In this document: positions 31,722 through 42,299 of the stretch, piece by piece
Position numbering within the stretch: the stretch's first letter is position 1
Layout: every line of letters starts with the position of its first letter
Made by a program: the position numbers and the translations under genes
Assembly (NCBI RefSeq): GCF_910594005.1
Contig: NC_057819.1
Span: 129,243,669 to 129,307,668, forward strand
Direction of reading: 5' to 3'
Length of the DNA: 64,000 bases
Source of the DNA: Cervus elaphus
Taxonomy: Eukaryota; Chordata; Mammalia; Artiodactyla; Cervidae
The notes under the pieces: model-generated
Seen by the model: only the letters and a program-made list of their open reading frames with translations
Database searches by the model: none
Told to the model about the DNA's origin: nothing

Positions 31722-31971
31722 GGGCTTCCCAGGGGGCTCAGTGGTAAAGAATCCACCTGCCAATGCCCGAGATGGGGGTTTGATCCCTGGGTTGGAAAGA
31801 TCCCCTGGAGTATAGAGGAAATGGCTACCCACTCCAGTATTCTTGCCTGAAAAATGCCATGGACAGAGGACCCTGGCGAGCTACAGTCCAGGGAGGTCAC
31901 AGAGAGTCAGACGTGCTTGTGAGTGTGTGCATGTGTGCACGCCCACACACACACACAGACACACACACAGC
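31722..31971 (+). mobile_element. Bov-tA-type SINE with (CA)n tail and target-site duplication
   Basis: It runs from 'gggcttcccagggggctcagtgg' to 'gtcagacgtgcttg' followed by a TG/CA-rich tail. CCAGTGGGGA at 31712-31721 and 31972-31981 is a perfect 10-bp duplication. Confidence 0.95.
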
Positions 31972-31984
31972 CCAGTGGGGAAAA

Positions 31985-32570
31985 GGTGTCTTCCCCTGAG
32001 GAATCAGGAAAGACTTTGTCTTTCACCAGAAATTTGGGGAAATGTCAGCCATTATTTCTTCAAATATTTTTCTGCCCCATTCTCTCCTCTCCTTCTGGAA
32101 TGTCACTAACACCTGTATTAGAAGCACTGCTCTTCCCCCACATGTCCTCAGGCTCTGCTAACATTTTGAAATCTTTTTTCTTTCTGTTCTTCAGATTAAA
32201 TGGTTTCTATAGGTATATTTTAAAGTTCACCATTTCCTCTATTTTTTCCATTCTGCTGTTAAGCCCAGCTACTGAATTTTAAAATTTAACGTACTTTAGT
32301 CTTCAGTTCTAAAATTTCCACATGGCTTGATAGATTATATGTATCTTTTCTAGCTCACTAAAGAGATACTGTCTTTTCTTTCATTAAGAACATCTTGTCA
32401 TTTATCTCACTGAGTCTATTTCTAAGAACTACTTCATGGTCAGTGTCAGCTAATTGCAACATCTTCATTTCAGGGTCATTCTCCATTGTCTTTAATCTTG
32501 AGAGTAGTTCATATTTTCCTGGTTCTTTGTATGTGGAGTAATTTTGAAATGTATCCTGGGCTTTGTGATT
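31985..32570 (-). mobile_element. Ancient L1-family fragment, antisense
   Basis: 'tttggggaaatgtcagccattatttcttcaaatatttttctgcccc', 'ctgttcttcagattaaatgg', 'cattctgctgttaagccc', 'agttctaaaatttcca' and 'cagctaattgcaacatctt' follow a widespread L1M-type antisense sequence in order. Confidence 0.75.
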
Positions 32571-32575
32571 GGTGT

Positions 32576-33092
32576 GTTAGGGAAACATATGTATATGTAC
32601 ACACCGTGACATATTACTGAGCCATTAAAAAGGATGATGTAATGCTATTTTCAACAACATGAGATTACCATAGTCAGTCAGAAAGACAAATATCAAATGA
32701 TATCACGTATGTATGGAATCAAATATGATGCACGTGAACATATCCATGAAACAGTAACAGACTGACAGAGAATAGACTTGTGGTCGGCAACGGTGAGGAG
32801 GGGGAGGTGTGTAAGATAACAGATGCAGGTGATTACATAGAGAGAATGGATAAATAACACGGTCCTACTGTATAGCATGGGCTTCCCTCATAGCTCAGTT
32901 GGTAAAGAATTTGCCTGCAGTGCAGGAGACCCTGGTTTGATCCCTGGGTTGGGAAGATCCGCTGGAGAAGGGAAAGGCTACCCACTCCAGTATTCTGGCC
33001 TGGAGAATTCCATCAACCGTATAGCCCATGGGGTCGCAGAGAGTCAGAGACGACTGAGTGACTTGCATAGGGAACTGTGTTCAATATCCTGA
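32576..33092 (+). mobile_element. L1 3' end, sense, split by a SINE
   Basis: 'acatattactgagccattaaaaaggatgatg' to 'aacacggtcctactgtatagca' continues after the SINE as 'tagggaactgtgttcaatatcctg', the standard ruminant L1 3' sequence. Confidence 0.85.
32879..33068 (+). mobile_element. Bov-tA-type SINE nested in L1
   Basis: Complete copy between 'gtatagcat' and 'gcatagggaac', breaking a continuous L1 sequence. The duplication is short (GCAT) or eroded. Confidence 0.94.
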
Positions 33093-33422
33093 ACATCAGA
33101 ATCTCCTCCTGACTCTCGCCTTCCTCCTGCCGCAGCTTTCCTGGGCTTTCACCAAGAAGGTTCTTAGTGAAGATGGCAGAAGTGGGAGGATGGGACGTTA
33201 CCTGCCCGGCACTTTTCTTGCAGAAGACTTCTTGCTTGGCCCATGTTCCTGTGAACCAGGAGTGCAAGGGTGGCGTTCTTTCCCTCCTGGGCTCCAAGTG
33301 GATGTGTTGGGATTTTAGCCAACCCAGTAGATTCCAGAGACAAATGCTCTCTGTGTTCACAGGACGGGGATGAGGAGCTTTCACTCCTTGTTTCCCGTTT
33401 CTCAGCACTGCTGGGCACACAG

Positions 33423-33637
33423 GGTGTGTGTGTTCAGTCCCCAAGTTGTATCCGACTCTTTGTGACCCCCATGGACTGCAGCTCACCAGGCTCCTCTGTC
33501 CACGGGATTTCCCAGGCAAGAATACTGGAGTGCATTGCCATTTCCTCCTCCAGGGGATCTTCCCGACCCAGGGATCGAACCTACGTCTCCTGCATTGGCA
33601 GGCAGATTCTTTACTACTGAGACATCTGGGAATCCCA
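33423..33637 (-). mobile_element. Bov-tA-type SINE with 10-bp target-site duplication
   Basis: Reverse copy from 'gtgtgtgtgttcagtccccaagttgtatccgac' to 'gacatctgggaatccca'. GGGCACACAG at 33413-33422 recurs at 33638-33647. Confidence 0.95.
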
Positions 33638-33762
33638 GGGCACACAGAGGGCTTTCAGTAGCTCCTCATTGAAAACGTCAGTGGTTGTGAATGGCTGAGA
33701 TGAAGGAGTGATCGTTCCTTCTGCTTCTGCTGCCCTCCAGACTTGACCTACTGCACCCTACC

Positions 33763-33796
33763 CCCGCCCCACCCCACCCCACTCCACCCCACCCCT
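33763..33796. repeat. (CCCCA)n-like pentanucleotide tract
   Basis: Imperfect tandem CCCCA/CCCCG/CTCCA units. C-rich on this strand, so the other strand has G-runs able to form quadruplex. Confidence 0.8.
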
Positions 33797-34429
33797 GGCC
33801 AAGAGGATCCTCTTTGGGCAAACTATACAAGAATCAACATGTATATGAACCTCCCTTTCCAGAGGGAGAGGCAAGTGAGCGTGAATGGCCATTCATACCC
33901 CAAGCCAGAAGCAAGATTTGAAATGTGGCTGGGCCAAGGTAGGGGGGCTCATTAAGAGGGACATTCCTAAGTATCAGAACCGTGTCATTTGCAGACTAAT
34001 GAATGGGTCTGACTTAGAAAATTACCATTTTCCCTACTTGCAGGTGAGGAAACCTGCTTATTGGATCAAGGTCTCTCCGGTTTTGCCTGGGATTAAATTA
34101 ATCACCACTCCGTTCCTCAACGGGCTTTCCTCGCTGACCCGCTGCATTCCACAGGGCCTCCTGGCAGGCCCGCTCTGTCTGGTGGTGGATTCATCCGAGA
34201 GCAGCCCGCCCTGGTTAGGACTTGTTTTACTCCGTCCTGTTTTGTCCTGGGTAGTTCCATCTTGCTGTCTTCTTCAAAGGAGGGTTGTGTGTGTGTTCTG
34301 CCTCTTCCTTGGTATGATCCCGCCCAGAGGCAGTGGGGCTGGGGGAGATGACTTCCTGAAGCTGACTTTTCAACCTCCTCCTCTTGATTTGCCCTTTTCT
34401 CCTGGAGATGGCCTCGAGAATTCTTTAGT

Positions 34430-34575
34430 TAATGGGCTGTAAAGTGCTTTGAAAACACAGACTGTTAAGTGGCATCGGGCCGGACTCACTAATTATTTAT
34501 GATTTCAGAAGAGCCAGTTAATTCACCGGGAGAGGAGGTTATATTGGCTAGGACGGTAAATCGTTCAGGAGAACC
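34430..34575. promoter_or_regulatory. Candidate intronic regulatory element
   Basis: CTAATTATTTATGATTTC (TAATTA core at 34490-34495), then GTTAATTCACC and GTAAATCG words within about 80 bases, in otherwise GC-rich intron. Not a repeat I recognise. Confidence 0.3.
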
Positions 34576-34579
34576 ACGC

Positions 34580-36740
34580 AAATAGCGGGGACCCCCCCCC
34601 GCCTCCCCCTGAAGCTGTGTGTCCCCTGGAGATGCTGCTGGGAAAACTGGGCGGGGAGAGCCCTCTCCAGCCAGGTGGACGAGGCCTCCGGGCGGGCACC
34701 GTCGGCCACCGCCGCCGGCCACCTCCCGCCCCACGTGGCCAGGAGTTCGAAACCAGAGCCGGGGACCAGAAAGGGGAGGTGGGTCTCTGGGTTCATCTGC
34801 TTGCCTTAGAGCAAGACTGCGTTCAAACCTAAAGAGGTAGGGTGACTTTTCCCCGGAAAGTTCTCCGGAGAGGAAGTATGGCCAGAGGAGTCTCTAAGGA
34901 AGGCCCCTGCAAGGTCTAGAATCAGAAAGGGCGATGTGGGTTCTTCTGCTGCTGCTAAGAGGCACCCCCAGGCCCCTACCTCCCCAGGGCAGCCCTCTGC
35001 CTTCGTCATGGGTGGAGGTCAGCTCTCTTACCCACCCCCGCCCACCCACAAGCGGGTTCACCGCCAATAGCCATTCTCTCCTTCCATCCCTCCTTCAGTA
35101 ACTCGTCCAGCCCCTCCTGGGTGCCACATGGGCCTCTGAGACCCTCACTCTCCACTCAGCACTCTTCCTCTCTCCTCTCGTCCTGCCCCGCCTGCCCCGT
35201 CTGCCCCAGCCACCCCATCCACACTCCGCAGTCCCCACTTGAGAAGGCCCCCCAGCCTGCTGCCCAGAGGCCTGGAATCTGACCCCTTGCCCAGCCCTCC
35301 TACCCAGCAGAGACGGGGAAGGAAGCCTTGCCTGGCCGGCCTGCAGCCCCGCTAAGCAGACCACCGGCCCCCCCAACCCCCCCACCGCGCCCCATCTCTC
35401 AGGCACCTCTTCATGGACTGGACTGAGGTCTTCCTTGAGACAACCTAATTTTCTGCCCAAAGTAGCTATGCTTCCAGACCAGCCCATTGCTCATCTTCCT
35501 TCTTTTATAACCATCCTGGAACGTGCCCTTTGCCCAGCCCCGAACACCCAGGGCTAAGTCTCCATCACTTCAGAAGAAGAATCTGCTGCCACGTGGCGAT
35601 TCAGCCCCGAGAACCAAACAAAACAGAGACAGATACACACGCAGGGCTAAACATCTCGGGCAGTGGCCCTGAAGGCAGTTGATCAGCCTGCCTAGGTGGA
35701 ATGAAATCGTGGTGGCCGGCCTGGTGTCTGCAGCGATGCTCAGGGCTGGAGCCAGACGGGGCTGTGGGGCGGGGGCTAGAGGAGTCTGCCCCACTCAGGG
35801 CAGGAGGGGCTGCCTGGGGAGGGGAGGGGGCCCGGGAGGGCTGGGGCAGCCGGGTGCTGCCTTCGCTGTGTCCGAAGGCCAGTCTGCAAAGGAAGAGCCG
35901 TTCTGGCCCCTGCAGGGCCCCCTGGGGAGGAGGTGGTAGTTTCCACATGTTGGACTGGGTCCCTGCTCCGTGCAGCCTGGCACGCTGGGATGCACGGGAG
36001 GGGAGAGTGTGTGTGCGTGTGTGTGTGCACTGTCTGGGTGTGTATCTGTGTGCACGTGTGTTTGTAGGGATATGGGCACATGCATTTGTGTGCATGCACA
36101 TACGTGAGTGTGAGTGTCTGTGTGGTTTTGCTGCTTCTGAGGCCTCAGATTCACGTGACTGTGGCCCAGAAACAGCCTCTGAAGGGCTGCTGACCACTCT
36201 GCCCTCTACCCTGCCTGCCCACACCCCCAGGCGGGGCATCACCCCCTTGGGAGCCTTACTGTAGACCAGTCCCGGCAGTGACCCATCGGGCCCTGGGGTC
36301 ACGTGTAGTGGTAAGAAGGCGCCTGTGGATGGAGACAGGAGAGGAGCCAGGAAGACCTGTGTGATTTCTCTTCCTTTGGGGAGGAGCGCCCACAATGGGC
36401 CTGTCCCAGCCCCTAAGCCAGCGTCTTTCAAGCGTTATGCTGAGAACTGAGTTCTGGAGAAACCCCGGTGGAGACTTAACTGTGCCTACAGGAGCATACA
36501 GCCTGGCCTGAGCGCTGACCTGCCCCGGGGAGGGCCTCGGGCAGCGGGCACACCTCAGCGGGACGCTGGGGGAGCTGGTTCCAGGCTCAGCTCAGCCAGA
36601 GACCAACTGGGGGGGGACCTCAAACAAGTCACTTTACTTCTGGGGCCTCAGATTCATCAGCTGCGACGGAGAGTGTTCAGTGGTTTTTCAGGCTGTCTCC
36701 TTGCTGTATCTTTTGTAAGACCCTTAACGGAATCTCAGAC
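34580..36740. other. Unique GC-rich intronic DNA with a TG-rich stretch
   Basis: Imperfect TG/CA-rich sequence at about 36007-36123 creates long reverse-strand frames rich in His, Thr and Cys (up to 276 codons) that are artefacts. A MIR-like piece lies at 36605-36670. No exon supported. Confidence 0.4.
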
Positions 36741-36741
36741 G

Positions 36742-36825
36742 ATCGAGATTCTGTTTTCGCATTTATCAAGTACGCACTCATTGTGTGCCCGGCACGGAAC
36801 TGGGAGCTGGGAAATAAAAATGACA
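36742..36825 (-). mobile_element. L2 3' end fragment
   Basis: 'catttatcaagtacgcactcattgtgtgcccggcacggaactggg' is the reversed L2 tail ('gcctggcacatagtaggcgctcaataaatg'). Confidence 0.55.
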
Positions 36826-37060
36826 ACGGCAAGAATAACGACAGCCGTAGAGGCAGCTGATGCTTGCAGGGCACCTGCTGCATGCCGGGCAGACTCGTAC
36901 AACCAGCAGGGCCTCTGTCAGCTCTCTTTGCACGATGCCCACTCTCCTGTGTTTTCTGGTTCCTGACCTCACGTGTAGCCTCGACTCACAGTCTAGTCCA
37001 GGGGGAGACAAGATACACCCGGACAACCCCATAGAATATTTAAATCGAGTGCTAAGAAAG

Positions 37061-37212
37061 AGGGCTTCCCAAGTAGCACTAGTGGTAAAAGAATCCAGCT
37101 GCCAGTACAGGAGACATAAGACATGTGGGTTCCATCCCTGGGGTGGGAAGATTCCCCTGGAGGAGGGCATGGCAACCCCCTCCAGTATTGCTGAGAAAGA
37201 TGCACCATAAGG
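37061..37212 (+). mobile_element. Bov-tA-type SINE, 3'-truncated
   Basis: Head and middle are present ('gggcttcccaagtagcactagtggtaaaagaatccagc' to 'ggcaaccccctccagtattgctg'), but the final third is missing. Confidence 0.88.
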
Positions 37213-37428
37213 TCCTTCGGGGGAACAGAGACAGACCCGGGGTCCATCCTGGGGTTGGGGAGAGCCTTCCGGGGCTGGGGGGGGCATCCCTACCTGTGCT
37301 GAGTTGTCAAGTGGGGTGGGAACCAGGCTGAAAGAGGCGAGTGGGAGGGCATTCCAGGCTGAGGAAGGCCTCCAGGCTGGAAATGCCATGAGAGCTTGGG
37401 AGACTAAAGCAGTGGAGTTTAAAGTACA

Positions 37429-37471
37429 GGGGAGAGGGGAGGAGAGGAGAGGGGAAGGGGGAGGGGAGGGC
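37429..37471. repeat. Purine tract (GGGGA/GAGGG)n
   Basis: Over 40 bases almost purely A and G, with several G-runs. Such tracts can form triplex or quadruplex structures. Confidence 0.8.
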
Positions 37472-38449
37472 AGAGGTCAGCTTGGGGGCCACCAGGGGCG
37501 CTGGATTTTTTCCCTCTGTGTCTTGTGTGCCTCGAGGCAGGAGCCCTGGGTGTTTCTCTGGTTTTTCGGTCCTTGGTCTCTCAGGAGAAGAAATTCGGTT
37601 AAGAAGTTCAGGTCCCTTTACTTCTCAGAGATCCTCGTCTAACCTCACTTGCAGAAAATCCTCAGACCTAGCTGATTCCTTCCCAGTGGAATCCAGGAGG
37701 CTCCCGGCTCCATGTGGTACCCTCCCCCCTTCTCTTTGCAGGGGACTTGGCCCACCCCTGTCCTAATGTGAGCCCAAAATAGCAGGGAAGGTGGGCAGCT
37801 GGTAGGGGGGTGAGGCCCGAGATGCCATTGGATGGGGGTTGGCCGGCCAACAAAGAGGTCAGGACCGAGTGATGGATGGGCGAGCGCAGGCCAGCGGGGG
37901 CGGGGCTGGCCGTGGGGGTGGGGCCGCGCAGAGGCTCCGATTTCACCGACCTGCCTCCCAAATGCCTCCAAACAGCTGACAGCCACGGAAAGCGGATGAA
38001 ATGGGATTAGAGCATCCTTTTCCAAAGCGGGCACGGACCGCAGAGCGTGACAATACGGTCCCTGTCCCGCTGGCTTCCCGGCTCATTCCGCCGGCCTGGA
38101 ACCATCTCTCCCCAGGGGCCTGGGGCCAGGGGAAGGGGGAGGGAGGCCTGCGACTCACAGGCGTCTCCAGGGAGACAGGCTCGGAGCCAGAGAGGGCCTG
38201 GGCTGGCGGGGAGTGGGTTCCTCCAAAGGTCAGCTTGTCCATCTTCCGGCCCCCTGCCCAGCCGCAGGATTATGGGGATCTTTTTCAGGGAAAACTAGCC
38301 TTGCTGTTTTTTAACCCAGCCTTCACTTAACTCCGCAGGAGAACGTCTCCTGAGTAAACACTCCCAGGCCACTAGGAAGCCACACTGGGGACCCAGTGGG
38401 GCTGGGGGCGGGGTGGGGGGGGGGCGGGGTTCACAGAGGTGGAGCCTGA

Positions 38450-38640
38450 GAGCCAGGATGGCTGGCTCATCCTGGCTTGCAAGACCTTGAGCAGAGGAAA
38501 AGTTGCTCTGTGCCTCGGTGTTTTCATCTATAAAATGGGGTCATATTTCCTCCCCCTGGGGTTAGTAAGAACGCATAGCACAGCACCTGGTATATAAGAA
38601 GCACTGCTGCTATTATTGCTGTTATTAATTATTATTATTA
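38450..38640 (+). mobile_element. MIR element with (ATT)n tail
   Basis: 'gtgcctcggtgttttcatctataaaatggggtcat' and 'gcatagcacagcacctggtatataagaagcac' are the MIR core and 3' end. A short TTA/ATT run follows. Confidence 0.85.
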
Positions 38641-38929
38641 TTTGGCTGGCTAGTCCTCTGGACTCCCAGCACTCCAGGAGTCCAGCTGGAGTGAGGACCC
38701 TGACCTGGGACAGACTTCAGACACACCCCCCCCCAACTCGGGTCTTGTCATCACCAAGAGAACCCCTCCCCTCGGCTTCTCCTCTGTCCCCACCCCAGCA
38801 CGAGTCACAGGGTCCTGGAGAGGGACGGTGGGACCGCGCCTGGGCGCACTTGGAGCCACACTTACTGCTGGGTCTCGGCTGTCGTAGCCTTGTGTGCATC
38901 TTCCCCGCTGGAAGAGGCTGCAGCCGGGT

Positions 38930-39020
38930 GAGAGGAATTGATGTTTATTTTGATAACGAGTTCTCAATGCGTTTGCAAACTAATAAAATCAACTCATTAG
39001 GCGGCATGTTTAATTCACAA
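38930..39020. promoter_or_regulatory. Candidate intronic regulatory element
   Basis: Unique AT-rich block, GAATTGATGTTTATTTTGA then TTTGCAAACTAATAAAATC and CTCATTAGGCGGCATGTTTAATTC. It holds a forkhead-like GTTTATTT, a CDX/HOX-like AATAAAA and two ATTA-class cores. No repeat signature. Confidence 0.3.
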
Positions 39021-39344
39021 CTGTAGTGTGGGGAGACTCCCCTGGTGGCTGACGGGTAATAGGAGCTCCCTCCTGAGATGGGGTGGGCGGTGGTCTGCAG
39101 TATTTAAAGACTCCGTGACCAGCAGGTGGCGGGGTCCTGCCCCTCCCCTTCCCCGCGCAGCGTCCAGGGTCCTAAGGGCAGCAGTGGGCACCTTGTTCTG
39201 CAGGGCCTGGCCCCAGAGACGCCTCCGTCCGCCCTGGGGACCGTGGGGCATCTTCCTCCAAGTGGGCTTTGGGAAGTGGACACTGGGGAGAGGCAGGCCT
39301 GTCCCCCTGCGGAGTTGGCAGGGACATGGTCCCAGTGGGGTGAG

Positions 39345-40630
39345 TGGTGAATGGTGGACCCCAAGGCTGAAGTGGGCACAGGGGCGCCCTGTCTGAGCCC
39401 TGACCTTGCTGGGGTCTTTGCGGCCCTTCCCTCAGGGGTAGAGTAGGCCAGCCCAGGGAGTGATGGCGTCAGGACCACCAGTTTGCAGACGGGGGGACTC
39501 GACAGTTGACACAAGCTGCCGCCCGTCTGTGACACACACGACCCGGGCCTCCATCCACTGACCACATGCGCTGCAGCCACAGGGGCCTGGCCCTGGGTCT
39601 CCAGGGTGCTGGGGGTCCCCAGGGAGGGGTGCTGACCCAGCCCTTTCTGGCAGCAGCGGGCCCCAGCGGCCCTGGGGAGGCACAGGCAGGTCAGGGCAGG
39701 TCTGACCCGGCCGGGGAGAGGACACTGGGCCCAGCGTTGTCCCCAGGAGAGTCCTGGGCACCGGGGTGGGTGGGTCGGCCAAGGGGCCAGCCAAGTCCAG
39801 AGAAAGGTTTCCGGAGAAGCTGGGGTCATGGCCTGGCCTCTGTCACAGAGCCAGGAAAAGGGAGGGATGGAGACCAGAAGCCTGAACTTGGGAGAGGGGT
39901 CTTTGCTTTTCCATGGCATCGGGGGGCAGAGATGATCCAGAGCCCCCTCCTTGGGCCCCGACTCCAAGGGGAAGGGGCTGGAGGAGAACCAGGAGCTCAC
40001 CCCTATGCCGGACATCAGCCTTGACCTTGACCTTGACCTTGACCACATCAGAGCTGCTCTGAGCGGACTTGTGCATAAAGCATGGTGGGACCACGGCGTT
40101 GGTCAGGCACGGTTTCTAGTAAAATGCAGTTTCAGTCTGAGCAGAAGATAGAGAATTCACACCCGCAGTGGATCTCCTGTTCTTTGGAGAGTTTTACCAT
40201 GTTTCTGTCAGATCCTCGTTTATCCTGAGAAGGTGGGGCCCACATTCCGCCTTGCAGGCCCTGTCCACCTCCCATCCCCCCATCTGACACACACACCGTG
40301 CACACATGCCCTCCCAGACCTTCCTGGACACACACTGTGTACCCATACGCCCTAACACAGACAGATCACGTATACATGCGCATGCACACCAGCTGCACGC
40401 TTCACACACATTTGTGCGTGAACACACACCTGTGCCCACACCACCCGCTTCACTCCAGCCCCTCTGAGGAAACTGACAGCGCCATCAGCTCTCCGGGCCA
40501 TCAGCGTCCCAACAGCAGCTCAGCGTCCTGTGAGTCAGAGACCCGGAGGGTGACCCAGATACGGAGAATCACGCCGCCCCTGGGATTTGCAGTCGCTTAG
40601 GACGTTCGACGGGACGAAATTCAGGCTGGT
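39345..40630. other. Unique GC-rich intronic DNA
   Basis: Contains the longest frame of the window (314 codons, minus strand, 39104-40048), which has no recognisable domain and overlaps frames on the other strand. The hexamer array at 40019-40044 and a CA-rich low-complexity stretch at 40285-40440 lie here. Confidence 0.4.
40019..40044. repeat. (TTGACC)4 hexamer array, nuclear-receptor-like
   Basis: Four exact TTGACC units after CC. On the reverse strand this reads as tandem AGGTCA half-sites with no spacer (DR0), each preceded by TCA, i.e. overlapping TCAAGGTCA words. Proteins such as NR6A1 (DR0) and ERR or SF-1 (extended half-site) bind such sequences. Use in vivo is unknown. Confidence 0.9.
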
Positions 40631-40634
40631 AGCA

Positions 40635-40690
40635 GAATAGCTAATTGATTATCTTCTGCCTTTCGGCATTGTCTAGGATAGGGCAAGCAA
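40635..40690. promoter_or_regulatory. Candidate paired-class homeodomain site
   Basis: TAATTGATTA (40642-40651) is an exact P2-type dimer site (TAAT, two bases, ATTA) used by paired-class homeodomain proteins. It is followed by TATCT/TTCTGCC words. A single site, so weak evidence. Confidence 0.25.
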
Positions 40691-41079
40691 CTTTGGGGCT
40701 TGGAGCAGGGGGGACAAGGTGCATTTCAGGGCATCTTGAGTTTCTGTCCAGAGGACGAGGACTCTTTTTGAAGAGCTGATGAAACTTACAGTTTCCTTTC
40801 CAGACCCAGAAAAACCCTTGGGTATGCCCAAGCAGGCAGCACTGGTGGGTATAATTTCAGGGGGCTTTAGCGCCGTGTCTGGGGATCCCTGTAGGGCAAT
40901 GACCCCAGAGCATTCTAAGAGTTCAGGGCGGCTTCTTGGTCCTTACACTCCGTGGTCAGGACTTGCCCTCGGTGCAGCACGTCCCCCGCTGGCTCCTCCC
41001 TCTGGCCCAGGCTCTGACGTCAGCGCATCCTGGGGCTCGTCTCGGCCCGTGTGTCCTCGTCACCTTGCTGATCTCATCC

Positions 41080-41440
41080 CGTCTCTGCACCCGCGATGCG
41101 CTCGTGTATCCCTCCAGCCCAGACCTGTCTCTCCAGCTCCGGACTCCTCTCTCTGACTCTGCCTCAGCCCCCAGCTAGCACACCCGAGACCAGATTCCCC
41201 ATCTCTCCGCAACCCAGTGTCCTCCGGCAGCTCCGTGGAGGGCAGCGCCCAGGTGTGGTTGTCTACAGCCAAAACCCTGGAGCCATCCTTGACCTCACTC
41301 TGCCTTACGCCCATGCCTCATCCAATAGGATAATCTGATTAAATTAGTAGCTTTCATTGACATGTGAGGAATCTGGCTGCTTCTCACCACCTTCTCTGCT
41401 GCTCCACGGGTCCCAGCCACAGTCATCCTGCCCCCAGGCT
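41080..41440 (+). mobile_element. Ancient dispersed repeat, family unsure
   Basis: 'cccagacctgtctctccagctccggactcc' and 'ccaaaaccctggagccatccttgacctcactctgcc' follow an old mammalian repeat that usually reads 'gccagaaacctgggagtcatccttgactcc'. Highly diverged. Confidence 0.4.
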
Positions 41441-41586
41441 GCTGAAGTAACCTCTTCAGACCAGAGAGTAGCTATGGCAGCTCTTTCCAAACAGAACCGA
41501 CCCGTTTCTTCTGCCTGTGCTAAGTGCGATTGCTTCTGAAGAGTAGAATCTGGAAAGAGGAATTGAAAAAAGTGACTTTATGGTGG

Positions 41587-41803
41587 GGGCTTCCCAGGTG
41601 GTTCTCAGTGGTAAAAGAATCTGCCTGCAATACAGGAGACACCAGAGACGTGGGTTCGATCCCTGGATCAGGAAGATCCCCTGGCGAAGGGCATAGCAAC
41701 CCACTCCAGTATTTTTGCCTGGAAGACTCCATAGGCAGAGGAATCTGGCGGGCTGCAGTCCATGGGGTTGCAAAGAGTCGGACACGACTGAGTACGCACA
41801 CAC
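41587..41803 (+). mobile_element. Bov-tA-type SINE
   Basis: Complete copy from 'gggcttcccaggtggttctcagtgg' to 'cggacacgactgagtacgcacac'. A small insertion ('acaccagag') lies before the B-box-like segment. Confidence 0.95.
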
Positions 41804-41989
41804 TGACCCGACACAGCCCGCCTCAGCCAGGTACTCGGCAATAATGTCCCCTCGAGGGAATGTGTGTGCCCCTGATCCCATGTGACCTGGTGAGCCCGGC
41901 TCTGCACCTTGGGGGCCGCCCTCCCCCAAACCCATAACCACAGCCTGACCCAGAGAAAAGACATCGGACAAAACCACAGGGTGTGACTT

Positions 41990-42299
41990 TTCCACAAAAT
42001 ACCTGACCAGGATACCTCCAGACAGCCCAGGCCCTCAGAAACAAAGGACATCTGAAACCATCACAGCCCAGAGGAGCGCCACAAGGCATGGCGGCTAAAT
42101 CATGAATGGGATCCTGGAACCAGTGGGGCCAGGAGGGAAAGCCAGCGAAATCTGCACACGCGGTTAGTTCCCTGCGATATGTCGGCCCGGCTCCTTAGTT
42201 GTGACAGATGTCCCATAGGATGTGACATGGTGACCATAGGAGGGGATTGGGGTAGACCGGAACTCTCTGGTCTGTGTTTGCAACTTTTCTGTCATCTGA
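41990..42299 (+). mobile_element. Old L1-type 3' end next to Bov-B
   Basis: 'cttagttgtgacagatgtccca', 'ggaactctctggtctgtgtttgcaacttttctgtcatctgaaa' resembles a common old L1M 3' end. Only the last ~130 bases are convincing. Confidence 0.4.

Noticed and set aside
35601..36431. 276-codon minus-strand frame
   Set aside because: Part of it is the translation of an imperfect CA/TG repeat (His/Thr/Cys-rich), and the rest is GC-biased with no domain.
39104..40048. 314-codon minus-strand frame, the longest in the window
   Set aside because: No recognisable domain or splice structure, composition-biased, overlapped by plus-strand frames and crossing the TTGACC hexamer array.
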